From Isoetes engelmannii (taxonomy: Eukaryota; Streptophyta; Lycopodiopsida; Isoetales; Isoetaceae), in assembly GCA_011763485.2 (NCBI GenBank), contig JAANSK020276491.1, forward strand, positions 1-20,847: a DNA stretch of 20,847 nucleotides. The letters run 5' to 3'. Every line of letters starts with the position of its first letter. Within the stretch, counting starts at the first letter, position 1. Under the pieces are notes generated by a model that was not told where the DNA came from, searched no databases, and worked only from the letters and a program-made list of their open reading frames with translations. Made by a program: the position numbers and the translations under genes. Shown here piece after piece: positions 10,601 to 18,549 of this stretch.

Positions 10601-13600
10601 TTTGCTGGATTGACATCTGCTGTGTTTTCTTCCCTGCCGCTCTCAAAAAGGGATTTTATTGTTCTTTCTGTGGTAAGTCACACATGCTATTGAATTGAGC
10701 TTTCGCTCGCTTATTTTCATTATGCAAAAGATACATGTGCATTTTCATGATAATCTGTACACGTAGACAAGTGCAGCTTTGAAAGATGAAATACCATCTG
10801 TTCGATCTGCTGCCTGCCGAGCCATAGGCGTTCTTGTTGGATTTCTTAACCTTGTTGAAAGGTATATTATGCTTTGGTTCTGATTTGCTAATACAAAGTT
10901 TTTGATGCTTTTATGTTCTATGATGTAGATATCATGATACTGTGACAATCACGAAGATTATCCAGTCTTCAATTGTAGATAGTTCTATCTCGGTAACATC
11001 AGAAGCAAACCTGTTTCTATATCCTATTTATTTCTTGAACATGTTGTATCATGAAACTACCTGGGTATTTAAATGTCTGAAAAATGATTTGTTGGTTTTC
11101 TTGTTCCCATTATCTTTCATAACATCAATAAAACATAGTTTTTCATTCTCTAATTCTATTCCTTATGCTAATATGCTTGATCATTGTAGTGTAAATGGGT
11201 TTGAGTCAGATCACCTTTTTAGTGGCACATTTTAAGCACTTATATTATGCCACGATCTCAGATGTCTGTTGTTATGACTGTTTTCCCATCTTGTGCTATG
11301 GTATTTATTGTTAAGCACATTTTATGTAGGTCCGTATCACTTCATCCTGGGCATTAGCCAATATGTGTGATGCTATATCCAAAGCCTCAGTAAAAGACTA
11401 TAGCTATGGTGAGTCGAAATAGACGTGCAGTTGATTTTATTATTCTCTTACGTATCATCTTGTCTGTGATAGACGTGCCAATTGATAATGGAATCTTGAA
11501 GATTCTAGCAGAGTGTTCTATTCTTGCTTCTAAAGATGGAGACAAGGTATATCCCTTATTTTTTTTCTTGGTTGGGTTTCCACTTGTGGTTCGTCCTCTA
11601 TGATCGTGTGGAATTCCTTGCTCTTACAAGGTCTAGTTAGAACCAAGGCAAGGTGATATTAATTATGCAGTGTCACATTAGTCGTAAACTCGTGAAACCG
11701 CGAGGAGGAAGAATGGGCTTCTATCATAAAAACATAGATAAATTTGTATAAAACACTACATGTGAAAATGGGTAAAAGGGAAATGGCAAACTTGATGAAG
11801 GCATGTGTAACACATTGTATTATGGTTATAGAAATTCAAGCGAAGATTTCTGTCAGAAGTTGGGGATTATAGATTGAGGAGTTGAGATTGGTTGGTCAAG
11901 TGTTGTGGTTGTGGTGGTAACCATGTTTTAGCCAGAATAATGAGTTGATGGGTTCTGTGCCCTTGTTTCTTTTTAATCCAGATTGGGGGCAGATTTACTT
12001 TTTCTTGAAGCATCTTAAGTATTGCTGTTTATTTTGTTTCCCTCTATCAGGTCCGAGCTAATGCTGTTAGAGCCATAGGAAATCTTGCTAAGTTTCTAAA
12101 TTTTGGGGGTGCTGGAGATAGAGCAGGAATGACTGAGGCAGAGTTCGTTCCATCTTTATGGCTCGAGAAAATGGTGCAAACATTACTTTCATGTATCAGT
12201 ACTGGAAATGTGAAGGTGAGTTTTATAACATGAGTATCTTTAGGATGGATCTTGTCACTGACGTGTTTGATATGGTAAAGGTGCAATGGAATGTCTGTCA
12301 CTCTTTGGGAAACCTGTTCATGAATAGGACATTATGCCTAAAAGTTATGCCGTGGTAAGCTATTCTGGTAAAGCTTTTCATATTCCGTTTGATTTAAGAA
12401 TTTGCGATAGAAATGGGATATGGCCAATTGATACACTGTATTTCGTCTTACCCACTAAAAATTTGCCATTTCCTTCTTAAACTCGTTGCGTTTCACCTCT
12501 GAGCAGTATGGGAAACGAGTTGCAATTCATGGGTCTTTTATATAAATAATTCTTGCATCTGATGCCTGCTCTCTCGTTCTGTAATTCAATTCAAGAGTTC
12601 TAACTCATATTGCATGTGTTATGTCTGTATTAACTATTTTGGGTTCAGGTTGCCGTCAATCTTCAGCATCCTTCTCGTCCTTGTTCGCGATTCTTCAAAT
12701 TACAAAATACGCATCCATTCTGCTGCAGCATTAGCAATTCCCACTGAGCGGGAGGGTATGATTCTCCTGGGCCCATTGATGAGTAGGAAATAATTAAAGA
12801 AAGACACTTTGTACAGATTGAAATTTTATAATAATCAGGCAAAAGATTTAGAAGTAAGTTATATGAGGCTGCAATGTGTGTCACGTGTAAGCCAGATTTG
12901 TGCCACACCAAGGATCAATGACGTGGCATATCAGTTAAGAGTTAGTTAGGATAGCTAGACGTTAGGATCATCTTTTGTGCTATAAGTACATGTGCTTCAT
13001 TTTTCTTATTTGAATATAGTCGATCTTTCTCGCTTTTTACTAGCTTGTCTCTTGTTCTTGCTTGTTTCTACTGCCTTGATCCTGAGCTTTAACATGGTAT
13101 CAGAGCTCAAGGGGGCAGTAGCCTGAATCAGGAGTACATAGCAGTTGATAGCGGCCTACTGAGAGGCCAAGATTGGGCTAATTCCCGCTGGAGCAGAGTC
13201 CAGCGTAATTTGAGCGAAAATTTTGGCACCTCGAGGACAAAATTTGTGAAGAAAAGCCATACGTGAAGTCTGAGGTCCGTTTGGTGGGGTTTTTTTGCTT
13301 TGAGGCCAAAACTAGATTCAGAGATCTTTTTTTTGGCAGATCTTTTTGTGAAGTTTTGGCGCCTGAGGTCAAAATCCGTGAGTGGCAGACCAGAATAAGA
13401 CGCCTGAAGTCCGCTGGTTTAAGATTGCTGTGTGAAATTTGTGGCGGTTGCATAGTGCCGTTCCGGAATTTCAAAGGCTTTGGAAATTCTAGTGATTTGG
13501 ACAGTGAGGGTCCAATTATAGTTTGAGAATTTGTGATCGTTGAATAGAAGCGTTTGTGAATTGCGGCAGTATTGGTCACTGTCGGCCACAATTGTTGGTA

Positions 13601-15216
13601 ACAAGGAAGGTTTCCGTGAAAGTTTTTTTGGAAAAGAGCAGAAGATCATTTCTGTTGGAGAGACAAAGATCTAAGCCATTCCGGGGGAGAGGGGTTGTTC
13701 TTCTCTGTTGAAGACAATGTTTGGGTAAGGCCAAAAATTGAAGGGTTCCAGCATGCAAGAAGTGAAGATCTAAGCCCATTCCTGAATTGGAGGGTTGGAC
13801 CAACAATCTTGGGGTAAGATCTGTGTGAAGAACTGCAGCTTCTTTCAATTTGTTTTATGGGAATGCTTCTCCGACAAGAAATGATCAAGGCCAAGCTGCT
13901 GGATGTGAATGGAAATGGGGATAGGCTATTAATATGCAGGCTAAGCAAGCAGCAACACTGGAAGCACAAAGCTCTTCTCATGTTTGTGTGGCTTGAGCAT
14001 GAGGTTGAGATATTCAGAAGTTCACTTCAAGACATTTTATGCAGATCTTGCCACACCTAGGGTTAAGATGAAGGAACTTCAGTTTAAGGGAGGACGTTAC
14101 GGTCAGTAAACTGTAGTTTTCTTTGCAAATATGGCTTAAGGGAGGATGTTGGAGATGCACCATACTTGTGCCACACCAAGGATCAATGGCGTGGCATATA
14201 AGTTAAGAGTTAGTTAGGATACGTAGACGTTAGGATCATCTTTTGTGCTATAAGTACATGTGCTTCATTTTCCTTATTTGAATCTAGTCGATCTTTCTTG
14301 CTTTCTACTAGCTTGTCTCTTATTTCTTGCTTGATTCTACTCCCTTGATCCTGAGCTTCAACAATGTGTTCTTGAGAGATGTTTTGCTCTGCTCTGTTAT
14401 GGCAATGCACATGCCATATTAGTACCACTCATCAGATTCCCTGTAAGCTGCAAGTGGTGTGTCCCATCTATGTTAGTTTGTCTGAGAAGGTATAAAAGGT
14501 AACAAACTAGTTGTTTTGACACAATAATATCAAAGTGTGCAATTTATACATTCGAGTTACCTTATTTTGCAACTTCTGATAAATGGCTTTTTAGACTATG
14601 GAGATTCATTTGGAGATGTTATTAAAGGGCTTGTACATTCTTTGGAGGCCTGTGATGTCGACCAAGGAATAGGCCCATCAATATTCAAGTACAAGTCGTT
14701 GCTGCTAGAACAGGTGTTTTCTCTTTAGTTGTCAAACACAGTAGTAGACATGTTCTGATTACCCATCTTTTCCCATAATTCAGTTGACATTCACATCTCT
14801 CCATGTCATTGGACTAGCTGCATCAGAGGATTTCACAATGATGAGGGATTTTCTATCCAAGGTTAGCACTTCTATTTTGTTGGAGTATATGTCAGTATGG
14901 TGTTGCAATATATAACAAGTATTTGTATTATGTGCAGCGGTCAAGTTTTCTGTACAACTTTTTAGAGTCCTCATACAGAGCAGCAACAAGGGAACGCTCA
15001 GAGTCTATACAAGATAAATTAAGCAGATCAGGAACCCATGATGACGCACCAAAGGAATGTCTGTGGCCTGATGGAAAGAATACCTTGGCGCAGAGGTTGG
15101 ATGCAATTAAAAAGGCAAGCAATGGCTTGGCTAAAATGTATTTATATGGACATAATGAAACTTGTAGCTCAAAGTTTCAGGCTTTAATGGCACAATTTGA
15201 GAATATTCACTTGTAA
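1615..15216 (+). CDS. HEATR6: HEAT repeat-containing protein 6 homolog (27 exons)
   Basis: Large alpha-solenoid protein of the conserved eukaryotic HEATR6 family (DUF4042 plus HEAT repeats); its molecular role is poorly known and probably scaffolding. Exons: 1615-1824, 2684-2785, 3316-3494, 3980-4235, 4306-4373, 4487-4556, 5768-6106, 6521-6600, 6700-6751, 7011-7164, 7233-7320, 7417-7519, 7599-7686, 7803-7900, 8546-8710, 8861-9118, 10577-10672, 10767-10861, 10929-10992, 11330-11408, 11473-11546, 12051-12215, 12281-12354, 12649-12755, 14595-14713, 14784-14861, 14938-15216. All introns are GT-AG and phases match, giving 1,179 residues, the usual family length. A TAA at 1606-1608 in frame makes 1615 the first possible ATG. 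A YRPPHLR motif (residues 344-350) and acidic DSDLSDSD (378-385) precede the DUF4042-like region (about 396-570). HEAT repeats recur over about 770-1050, several starting with Val-Arg at an exon edge. The end of exon 2 (GTTAGT donor) is the least certain junction. Confidence 0.9.
1825..2683 (+). other. HEATR6 intron 1
   Basis: GTACTG donor and GCAG acceptor. The 859 bp hold no coding homology that I recognise. An imperfect 10-bp inverted repeat with one mismatch sits at 2476-2505 (TTGGTTAGTG and CACTAATCAA). Confidence 0.8.
2786..3315 (+). other. HEATR6 intron 2
   Basis: GTTAGT donor and TTTCAG acceptor. The exon 2 frame stays open to 2941 beyond the proposed donor, so a later donor such as GTAAGA at 2864 is possible. 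Ending at 2785 keeps phase with exon 3 and fits the family length. Nothing else is recognised here. Confidence 0.65.
3495..3979 (+). other. HEATR6 intron 3
   Basis: GTAAGA donor and GACAG acceptor. The acceptor was chosen because it restores phase 2 and leads into the HEATR6-like residues of exon 4. It has a weak pyrimidine tract. No other feature is seen. Confidence 0.7.
4557..5767 (+). other. HEATR6 intron 6
   Basis: GTAAGC donor and TTTTCAG acceptor, 1,211 bp. Apart from the local duplication at 5521-5701 no gene or element is recognised. Confidence 0.8.
5521..5701 (+). repeat. Interleaved local tandem duplication in intron 6
   Basis: A roughly 30-bp block beginning CAACAACCATTTTGG (5523) recurs as CAACAGCCATTTTGA (5594). 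A 33-bp block containing GAAAGAGGCAAATG is identical at 5556-5588 and 5644-5676. A shortened third copy of its end (GACTAACGTAATTTC) lies at 5688-5702. The pattern suggests replication slippage or a decayed small element. Confidence 0.85.
6107..6520 (+). other. HEATR6 intron 7
   Basis: GTAGCT donor and TTGAAG acceptor. The acceptor was set by the family-conserved junction after the Ile-Gln that ends exon 7. Nothing else is recognised in the 414 bp. Confidence 0.75.
7901..8545 (+). other. HEATR6 intron 14, with a possible cryptic exon at 8024-8115
   Basis: GTGGGA donor and TATAG acceptor. Exon 14 joins exon 15 directly in phase 0 and matches the family (the SLQ end followed by VLKDAVHNY). Inside the intron, 8024-8115 is open in one frame, with an AAG acceptor and a CAG/GTATG donor. 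It is 92 nt long, and including it would bring a TGA at once in exon 15. Confidence 0.7.
9119..10576 (+). other. HEATR6 intron 16
   Basis: GTTTGT donor and GACAG acceptor, 1,458 bp. I see no coding homology, no LTR pair and no RNA gene. A short perfect hairpin is listed separately. Confidence 0.8.
10037..10055. repeat. Perfect 8-bp inverted repeat in intron 16
   Basis: CTTGTCCC and GGGACAAG flank a 3-nt TAT spacer. No matching terminal repeat or element boundary was found around it, so its meaning is unknown. Confidence 0.7.
10993..11329 (+). other. HEATR6 intron 19
   Basis: GTAACA donor and ATGTAG acceptor. The first part stays open in the exon frame to 11235, but the family alignment resumes only at the Val-Arg of 11330. 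Nothing else is recognised. Confidence 0.75.
11547..12050 (+). other. HEATR6 intron 21
   Basis: GTATAT donor and CTATCAG acceptor, 504 bp. I recognise no gene or repeat in it. Confidence 0.75.
12879..13094 (+). repeat. 5' LTR
   Basis: The repeat matches the 3' LTR closely from TTGTGCCACACC (12898) to its end in AACA (13094). The first 20 or so bases (TGTCACGTG...) do not match the 3' copy. A TATA-like TATAAGTA lies inside both copies. Confidence 0.88.
13095..13108 (+). promoter_or_regulatory. Retrotransposon primer binding site (initiator Met tRNA)
   Basis: TGGTATCAGAGCTC follows the 5' LTR directly. This is the standard plant PBS, complementary to the 3' end of initiator methionine tRNA, and it sets both the orientation and the LTR border. 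Confidence 0.92.
13222..13830 (+). repeat. Diverged duplicated blocks inside the LTR element
   Basis: A block reading TTTTGGCACCTCGAGGACAA near 13223 recurs as TTTTGGCGCCTGAGGTCAA near 13356. A second block beginning AGATCTAAGCCATTCC near 13667 recurs as AGATCTAAGCCCATTCC near 13768, each followed by a GGGTAAG about 60 bp on. The non-coding centre was therefore partly built by internal duplication. Confidence 0.65.
14136..14146 (+). promoter_or_regulatory. Polypurine tract before the 3' LTR
   Basis: TTAAGGGAGGA abuts the TGTTGG start of the 3' LTR, the position used to prime plus-strand DNA. A near copy, TTTAAGGGAGGACGTT, lies about 50 bp upstream (14083-14098). Confidence 0.8.
14147..14363 (+). 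repeat. 3' LTR
   Basis: The repeat runs from TGTTGGAGATG to TTCAACA, so its ends form the TGTTG/CAACA inverted border usual for plant LTRs. It is followed at once by the ATGTG target duplication. Confidence 0.9.
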
Positions 15217-15754
15217 AGGTTTTAGCATTATTTATAATATTTAATACAAAATTCTGCAGGAAGAGTAAAGTACCCTGAGAATTCTTTGCAAACATACCTT
15301 TGACACATTTTTGAACATGTGGGCCAAATACATTTATGGTTAAGTGGCATCGATTTTAGTGGCCTACAAACTCTGATATGTAAGAGGCTGTAGAGCATCT
15401 TGCAAGGTTAGACTTCAAGAAGAAGCTGGAATTGCAAATGTGACATGACTTGATGTCAATTTTGCTTATCCTCTTCATTGAACAGATTTTAGAGTAGAAC
15501 AAAGCCATCACATTGTTATGAACATATAGAGATTTAAGAACTAATGATTATGAGTGCTTCACCATATATTTTATGAGTGCTCAAAGGACATCTCCTTTGT
15601 TCGGATATTCACTGAACATGCTGATTTATTCAACAGATTTAGAGTAGAAGAAAGCCATCGCATTGTTATGAACATATAGAGATTTAAAAACTATAAGGAA
15701 GCCATCACGTTGTTATGAACATATAGAGATTTAGGAACTAAGGAAGCTATTTTA
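15217..15754. other. Convergent intergenic region holding both 3' UTRs
   Basis: HEATR6 (+) ends at 15216 and the lectin (-) ends at 15755, so their 3' UTRs share these 538 bp. AT-rich candidates for poly(A) signals, such as the AATACAAA near 15243, are weak. The lower half is taken up by a three-copy repeat. Confidence 0.75.
15481..15745. repeat. Three copies of a roughly 45-65-bp repeat, next to the lectin stop codon
   Basis: The core GCCATCACATTGTTATGAAC continues through CATATAGAGATTTA and begins at 15504, 15654 (CGCATT variant) and 15701 (CGTT variant). Copies 1 and 2 also share an upstream CAACAGATTT...AGAGTAGAA part (15481-15500 and 15631-15650). AGGAAGCTAT at 15741-15750 looks like the start of a fourth copy, cut off near the lectin stop codon (15755-15757). 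Confidence 0.9.
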
Positions 15755-16621
15755 TTAGTGAGCAGTATGGGAGGCCCAGAGAGGAAGCAAAGGCGAAGAA
15801 GTGCTATACAGCACAAGGTTACCATCATTCTGTACAACCAATTCGGCAGATCCATCGGAAAGCTTGGTAGCGGAAGACCAAACAGGCATGTTGTGTCCAT
15901 TATAGACAACCAGGTTCGAATCCGGCTGCAGAAAAAGGTAGCAGTCCTTCCCAGATCCGTCGGAATTAGAAGACCACAAAGCCCTGCTCGCCACAGCATC
16001 AGAAAGAACTAGATTACAATCCTGTTGCATTTCTAACTTATAACGGTGATTTTGGGACCTGAGAATGCATCCCGGCTTCAAAAAACTAAATGGGCTGTGG
16101 CTCAATAACATGCTGCTATATCCGTAGCAGTAATTGAGAGATTGATTGTAGAACATACCCATTTTCATGCATCCGTCTTCGCCCTCTGCTTTGGCTGTTT
16201 TTTCTGTGTAACCCAGTTGGAAATGATCTGTTATCACATACGCTGCTCCATAGCCCTTCCCCTGCATTAAATTCAACAGAGAGCTCTTTATGCTTTCAAG
16301 ATTTTGCCGCAGTGCTTGTCCTGTTGTTGCTTTTAGCGCTGGAATCAAACTTGGGCTGCAGAATCTGTCGTCGTAGTAGTAGAACGAAATGTAGACGGTT
16401 GCATTCAAGGATTGGATTTTTTCAAGAAAAAACTGGCCGCTGTTGTATGTTGCATTTGGATTAATTGTGCTTTCTATTGCTCCCTGTAAAATGGCGTTTT
16501 TCACAGCTTGCTCAATGTTGGGATTCAAGAATTTGGGAGTTGAGTAGATGAACAGACCCTCTGAAGCATTGATCAGAGGAAAGAAGAAAAAGCAGAAGAG
16601 AAAGACCATCTTTTTGGCCAT
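15755..16621 (-). CDS. Secreted bulb-type (GNA-like) mannose-binding lectin domain protein with an unrecognised N-terminal domain
   Basis: Intronless, 288 residues, probably secreted: a very hydrophobic signal peptide (about 1-20, rich in Phe) ends at NAS/EG. Residues 21-165 form a domain I do not recognise, with Cys88, Cys151 and Cys165 and possible N-glycosylation at Asn56, Asn73 and Asn159. Residues 168-288 form one complete bulb-type lectin domain with three QxDxNxVxY sites: 199-207 (Ser replaces the final Tyr), 232-240 and 264-272, the latter two intact. Cys202 and Cys227 match the family disulphide. In this family each intact site binds mannose-type sugars, so two working sites are inferred. 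No transmembrane segment or kinase domain follows, so it is not a lectin receptor kinase. The start ATG is the one that gives the signal peptide. Its sugar-binding role is likely; its target is unknown. Confidence 0.87.
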   Translation of the reverse strand: MAKKMVFLFCFFFFPLINASEGLFIYSTPKFLNPNIEQAVKNAILQGAIESTINPNATYNSGQFFLEKIQSLNATVYISFYYYDDRFCSPSLIPALKATTGQALRQNLESIKSSLLNLMQGKGYGAAYVITDHFQLGYTEKTAKAEGEDGCMKMGMFYNQSLNYCYGYSSMLLSHSPFSFLKPGCILRSQNHRYKLEMQQDCNLVLSDAVASRALWSSNSDGSGKDCYLFLQPDSNLVVYNGHNMPVWSSATKLSDGSAELVVQNDGNLVLYSTSSPLLPLWASHTAH

Positions 16622-17224
16622 TTGTTATGCTGGTTCCATATCCAAGAGCTGCTGTGTCTTTTAAAACAAGGCCAAGCATTTTTCAACATCACTCACCGAC
16701 TTTTAAAGAGTACCTTGCCTGTTTTTTTCTGAAGAATGTTGAGAAAAATACCTCGAACAGCGTTAAAGGCTTTCCAGTACAATCATCAATATTCTAAAGC
16801 ATATCGTCAGAACACAATGGCAGAATTCCAGTCCAGGATTCCTCATTGCTCCGATCCAAAAATCTTGACACAGTGTGAGCCCATTTCTGGATTACTCCAC
16901 AAAATCATGGCCTTCATCATCTAGTCTCTTCTCAAATCTCTTCCAAAATTGTTAAGCTCCTTAATCATGTAACATCTATCGACATAAGTGTTGTAACTTC
17001 TGTCGAAATCCAATTTTTGAATCTTAGCTTGCACCTGAACTGAAAATTAAGAGCGCATATAATCGTGATTTCACTCAGAAAGCAATCTTAAGATCTGAAA
17101 AGCAAATTAGGGCCTTTTTGATTTTGGAACCTTTTAAACCTTTTATCCTAACAAACGGGAAAGGGACTGCAAGCTACAAATTAAGCTAGAAATTAGTATT
17201 ACAGAGAGATCTTCGGACCAAGCT
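16622..17224. promoter_or_regulatory. Divergent promoter region between lectin (-) and RING-H2 gene (+)
   Basis: Both genes start outward from these 603 bp. For the lectin, TTTTAAAA (16659-16666) and TTTTAAAG (16701-16708), as given on the + strand, are weak TATA candidates. For the RING gene CATATAAT lies at 17056-17063. A short open frame at 16736-16924 has no family signature and I do not call it a gene. Individual regulatory sites cannot be supported. Confidence 0.5.
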
Positions 17225-17611
17225 ATGGAGGAAACCGTTAGGGCAGCTCTTTCGGTAGAAGATATCGAAACCATTACTGTACTCCTATGGGCATGTTCGT
17301 TGGTAATTTTCGTTTTCCGATCACTAAATTTTGTTTTCCGATACCGGCGAAATCGCATGGCCATGGCGGCAAAAAGACCTAAAGCCCTGGATAAGAATAT
17401 ACTTGATTCCCTACCAATATACACATATTGTAAGCCTGATTTGCATGTAGAGTGTGCAGTTTGTCTTTCGAATTTTGAAGATGGCGCAACATGGCGCCTC
17501 TTGCCCCACTGTGGCCATAGTTTCCACATCCACTGCATAGACTCCTGGTTTCATTCCCATTCTACTTGCCCCATTTGTAGGGCAACACCACGGCTAGTCT
17601 TCCTTAATTAG
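17225..17611 (+). CDS. Small ATL-type RING-H2 finger E3 ubiquitin ligase
   Basis: Intronless, 128 residues, as is common in the ATL family of membrane-anchored E3 ligases, which pass ubiquitin from an E2 to target proteins. One transmembrane helix lies at about residues 17-38, followed by a basic stretch (RYRRNR). Residues 54-68 (ALDKNILDSLPIYTY) match the ATL GLD motif, with Ala for the first Gly. The RING-H2 ligands are Cys77, Cys80, Cys96, His98, His101, Cys104, Cys115 and Cys118, in exact ATL spacing CX2CX15CXHX2HX2CX10CX2C, with Pro94 and Trp108 at the conserved E2-contact places. The protein ends ten residues after the last Cys, so the usual long variable C-terminal tail is absent. All eight ligands are intact, so the ligase is probably active; the target is unknown. 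Confidence 0.9.
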   Translation: MEETVRAALSVEDIETITVLLWACSLVIFVFRSLNFVFRYRRNRMAMAAKRPKALDKNILDSLPIYTYCKPDLHVECAVCLSNFEDGATWRLLPHCGHSFHIHCIDSWFHSHSTCPICRATPRLVFLN

Positions 17612-17889
17612 CTCCCCTGTTGATGTGGCATCGTATTCGACCGTTAATTGCCTGAATTGGAGGGCCAGATTTGATGCCATGTCAGAAGAGGGCCTGAATA
17701 AGGAAGGTGTTCTCAACACCACCTGAGACCCTGGAGCAACATCCTCTTCCTCAACATGCAAGTGTCTCTTCTTTTGCCCATGTGACTATGATTAATTAGT
17801 CTACCCCAGCTCGTCCTCTTCGAAAGTAGGTAATGAACCAAATTCCACCTGCGCGACAATGCCTCTCACACTTAGGATGCTGCCAAGTG

Positions 17890-17986
17890 GTATGACGTAA
17901 AAATTACTATCTAGTATCTACTATCTATCTCTGAAGACGATTCAAACATGTATGAGGTAAAAAGTACTATCTATCTCTGAAGACGA
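17890..17986. repeat. Short tandem duplication
   Basis: GTATGACGTAAAAATTACTA (from 17890) recurs as GTATGAGGTAAAAAGTACTA (from 17950). Both run on to ATCTATCTCTGAAGACGA, ending at 17940 and 17986. The first copy has 14 extra bases of ATCTA-type simple sequence. Confidence 0.85.
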
Positions 17987-18539
17987 ATGGAACATACTAT
18001 ATTCTCAGAATATCCTCACTCATCTAGAATATCGTGCACCGCAATTTTCTACTTATGACTTTCAACCCAAGGAATGGATGAATTTTATTTACGTCCTATA
18101 CAACCCGTAGCCATCAAACGGTGGCAACAAAAGCATTATGTGATCAACTTTGAACAATAGACAATCTATGATCTTCTGCTGCTTTCATTAATTCTCCTTG
18201 TACATTGGGAGGATGCTGTCAATAAGGTAAGAACAAACTTATTGTGATTTTTATCTCATATTTGCAAGAATTGTTTACATTCTAAAAGTATATATTGCTC
18301 ATTCTCAAGCTGTGTGTGTCACAAAATGTATCCATTTGCGCTATTTTTCGTATGTTGGTGTCTCAATCCTTAGCCTGTGTGAATATTGATTATAGTCTAA
18401 GGATATGGGTGTTCGTAATATATCTAAAGTGAAATTGTCATCGATCCACACCGTCGGATCATCATTAGGGCTTGGGCTGTTTCATTTAGGGTCGTTGTGC
18501 ATCTGAAACTGAGCAGTTCCTTATCCCTGAACATCATGG

Positions 18540-18549
18540 TCTGATACCA
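18540..18549 (-). mobile_element. Possible antisense LTR/PBS junction of a copia-type element
   Basis: On the minus strand this reads TTAATG followed by TGGTATCAGA, the order of an LTR end and an initiator-Met-tRNA primer site. No second LTR or coding part was found, so it is at most a fragment. Confidence 0.35.

Larger units (their letters stand above)
12879..14363 (+). mobile_element. Non-autonomous LTR retrotransposon of TRIM size, inserted in sense in HEATR6 intron 24
   Basis: Two direct repeats of about 217 bp (12879-13094 and 14147-14363) flank a 1,052-bp centre. A primer binding site follows the first repeat with no gap and a purine tract precedes the second. The element is flanked on both sides by ATGTG (12874-12878 and 14364-14368), the 5-bp target duplication of LTR insertions. 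The 1,485-bp total fits TRIM-like elements. Short open frames in the centre (for example 13857-14060) show no gag, protease, integrase or RT motif, so it must depend on proteins of an autonomous relative, probably a copia-type element judging from its PBS. By eye the LTRs differ at about a dozen sites over 190 bp, so the insertion is not recent. Confidence 0.88.
12756..14594 (+). other. HEATR6 intron 24, host of an LTR element
   Basis: GTATGA donor and TTTTTAG acceptor. At 1,839 bp it is the longest intron of the gene; about 1.49 kb of this is the LTR element. Without the element and one copy of the target duplication the intron would be about 350 bp, in line with its neighbours. Confidence 0.85.

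Noticed and set aside
11419-11436. ATAGACGTGC near copy of the exon 21 acceptor, 50 bp upstream
   Set aside because: Using it would leave an intron of only 14 nt and shift the frame, so it cannot be a working acceptor.
13178-13981. Several open frames on both strands inside the LTR element
   Set aside because: None shows gag, protease, integrase, RT or RNase H motifs; they fit chance open frames in non-coding sequence.
15691-16012. Open frames on both strands overlapping the lectin 3' part
   Set aside because: They are shadows of the lectin frame, which has a signal peptide and three lectin motifs.
17143-17538. 131-codon minus-strand frame opposite the RING gene
   Set aside because: The + strand frame has all eight RING ligands; the reverse frame has no domain.
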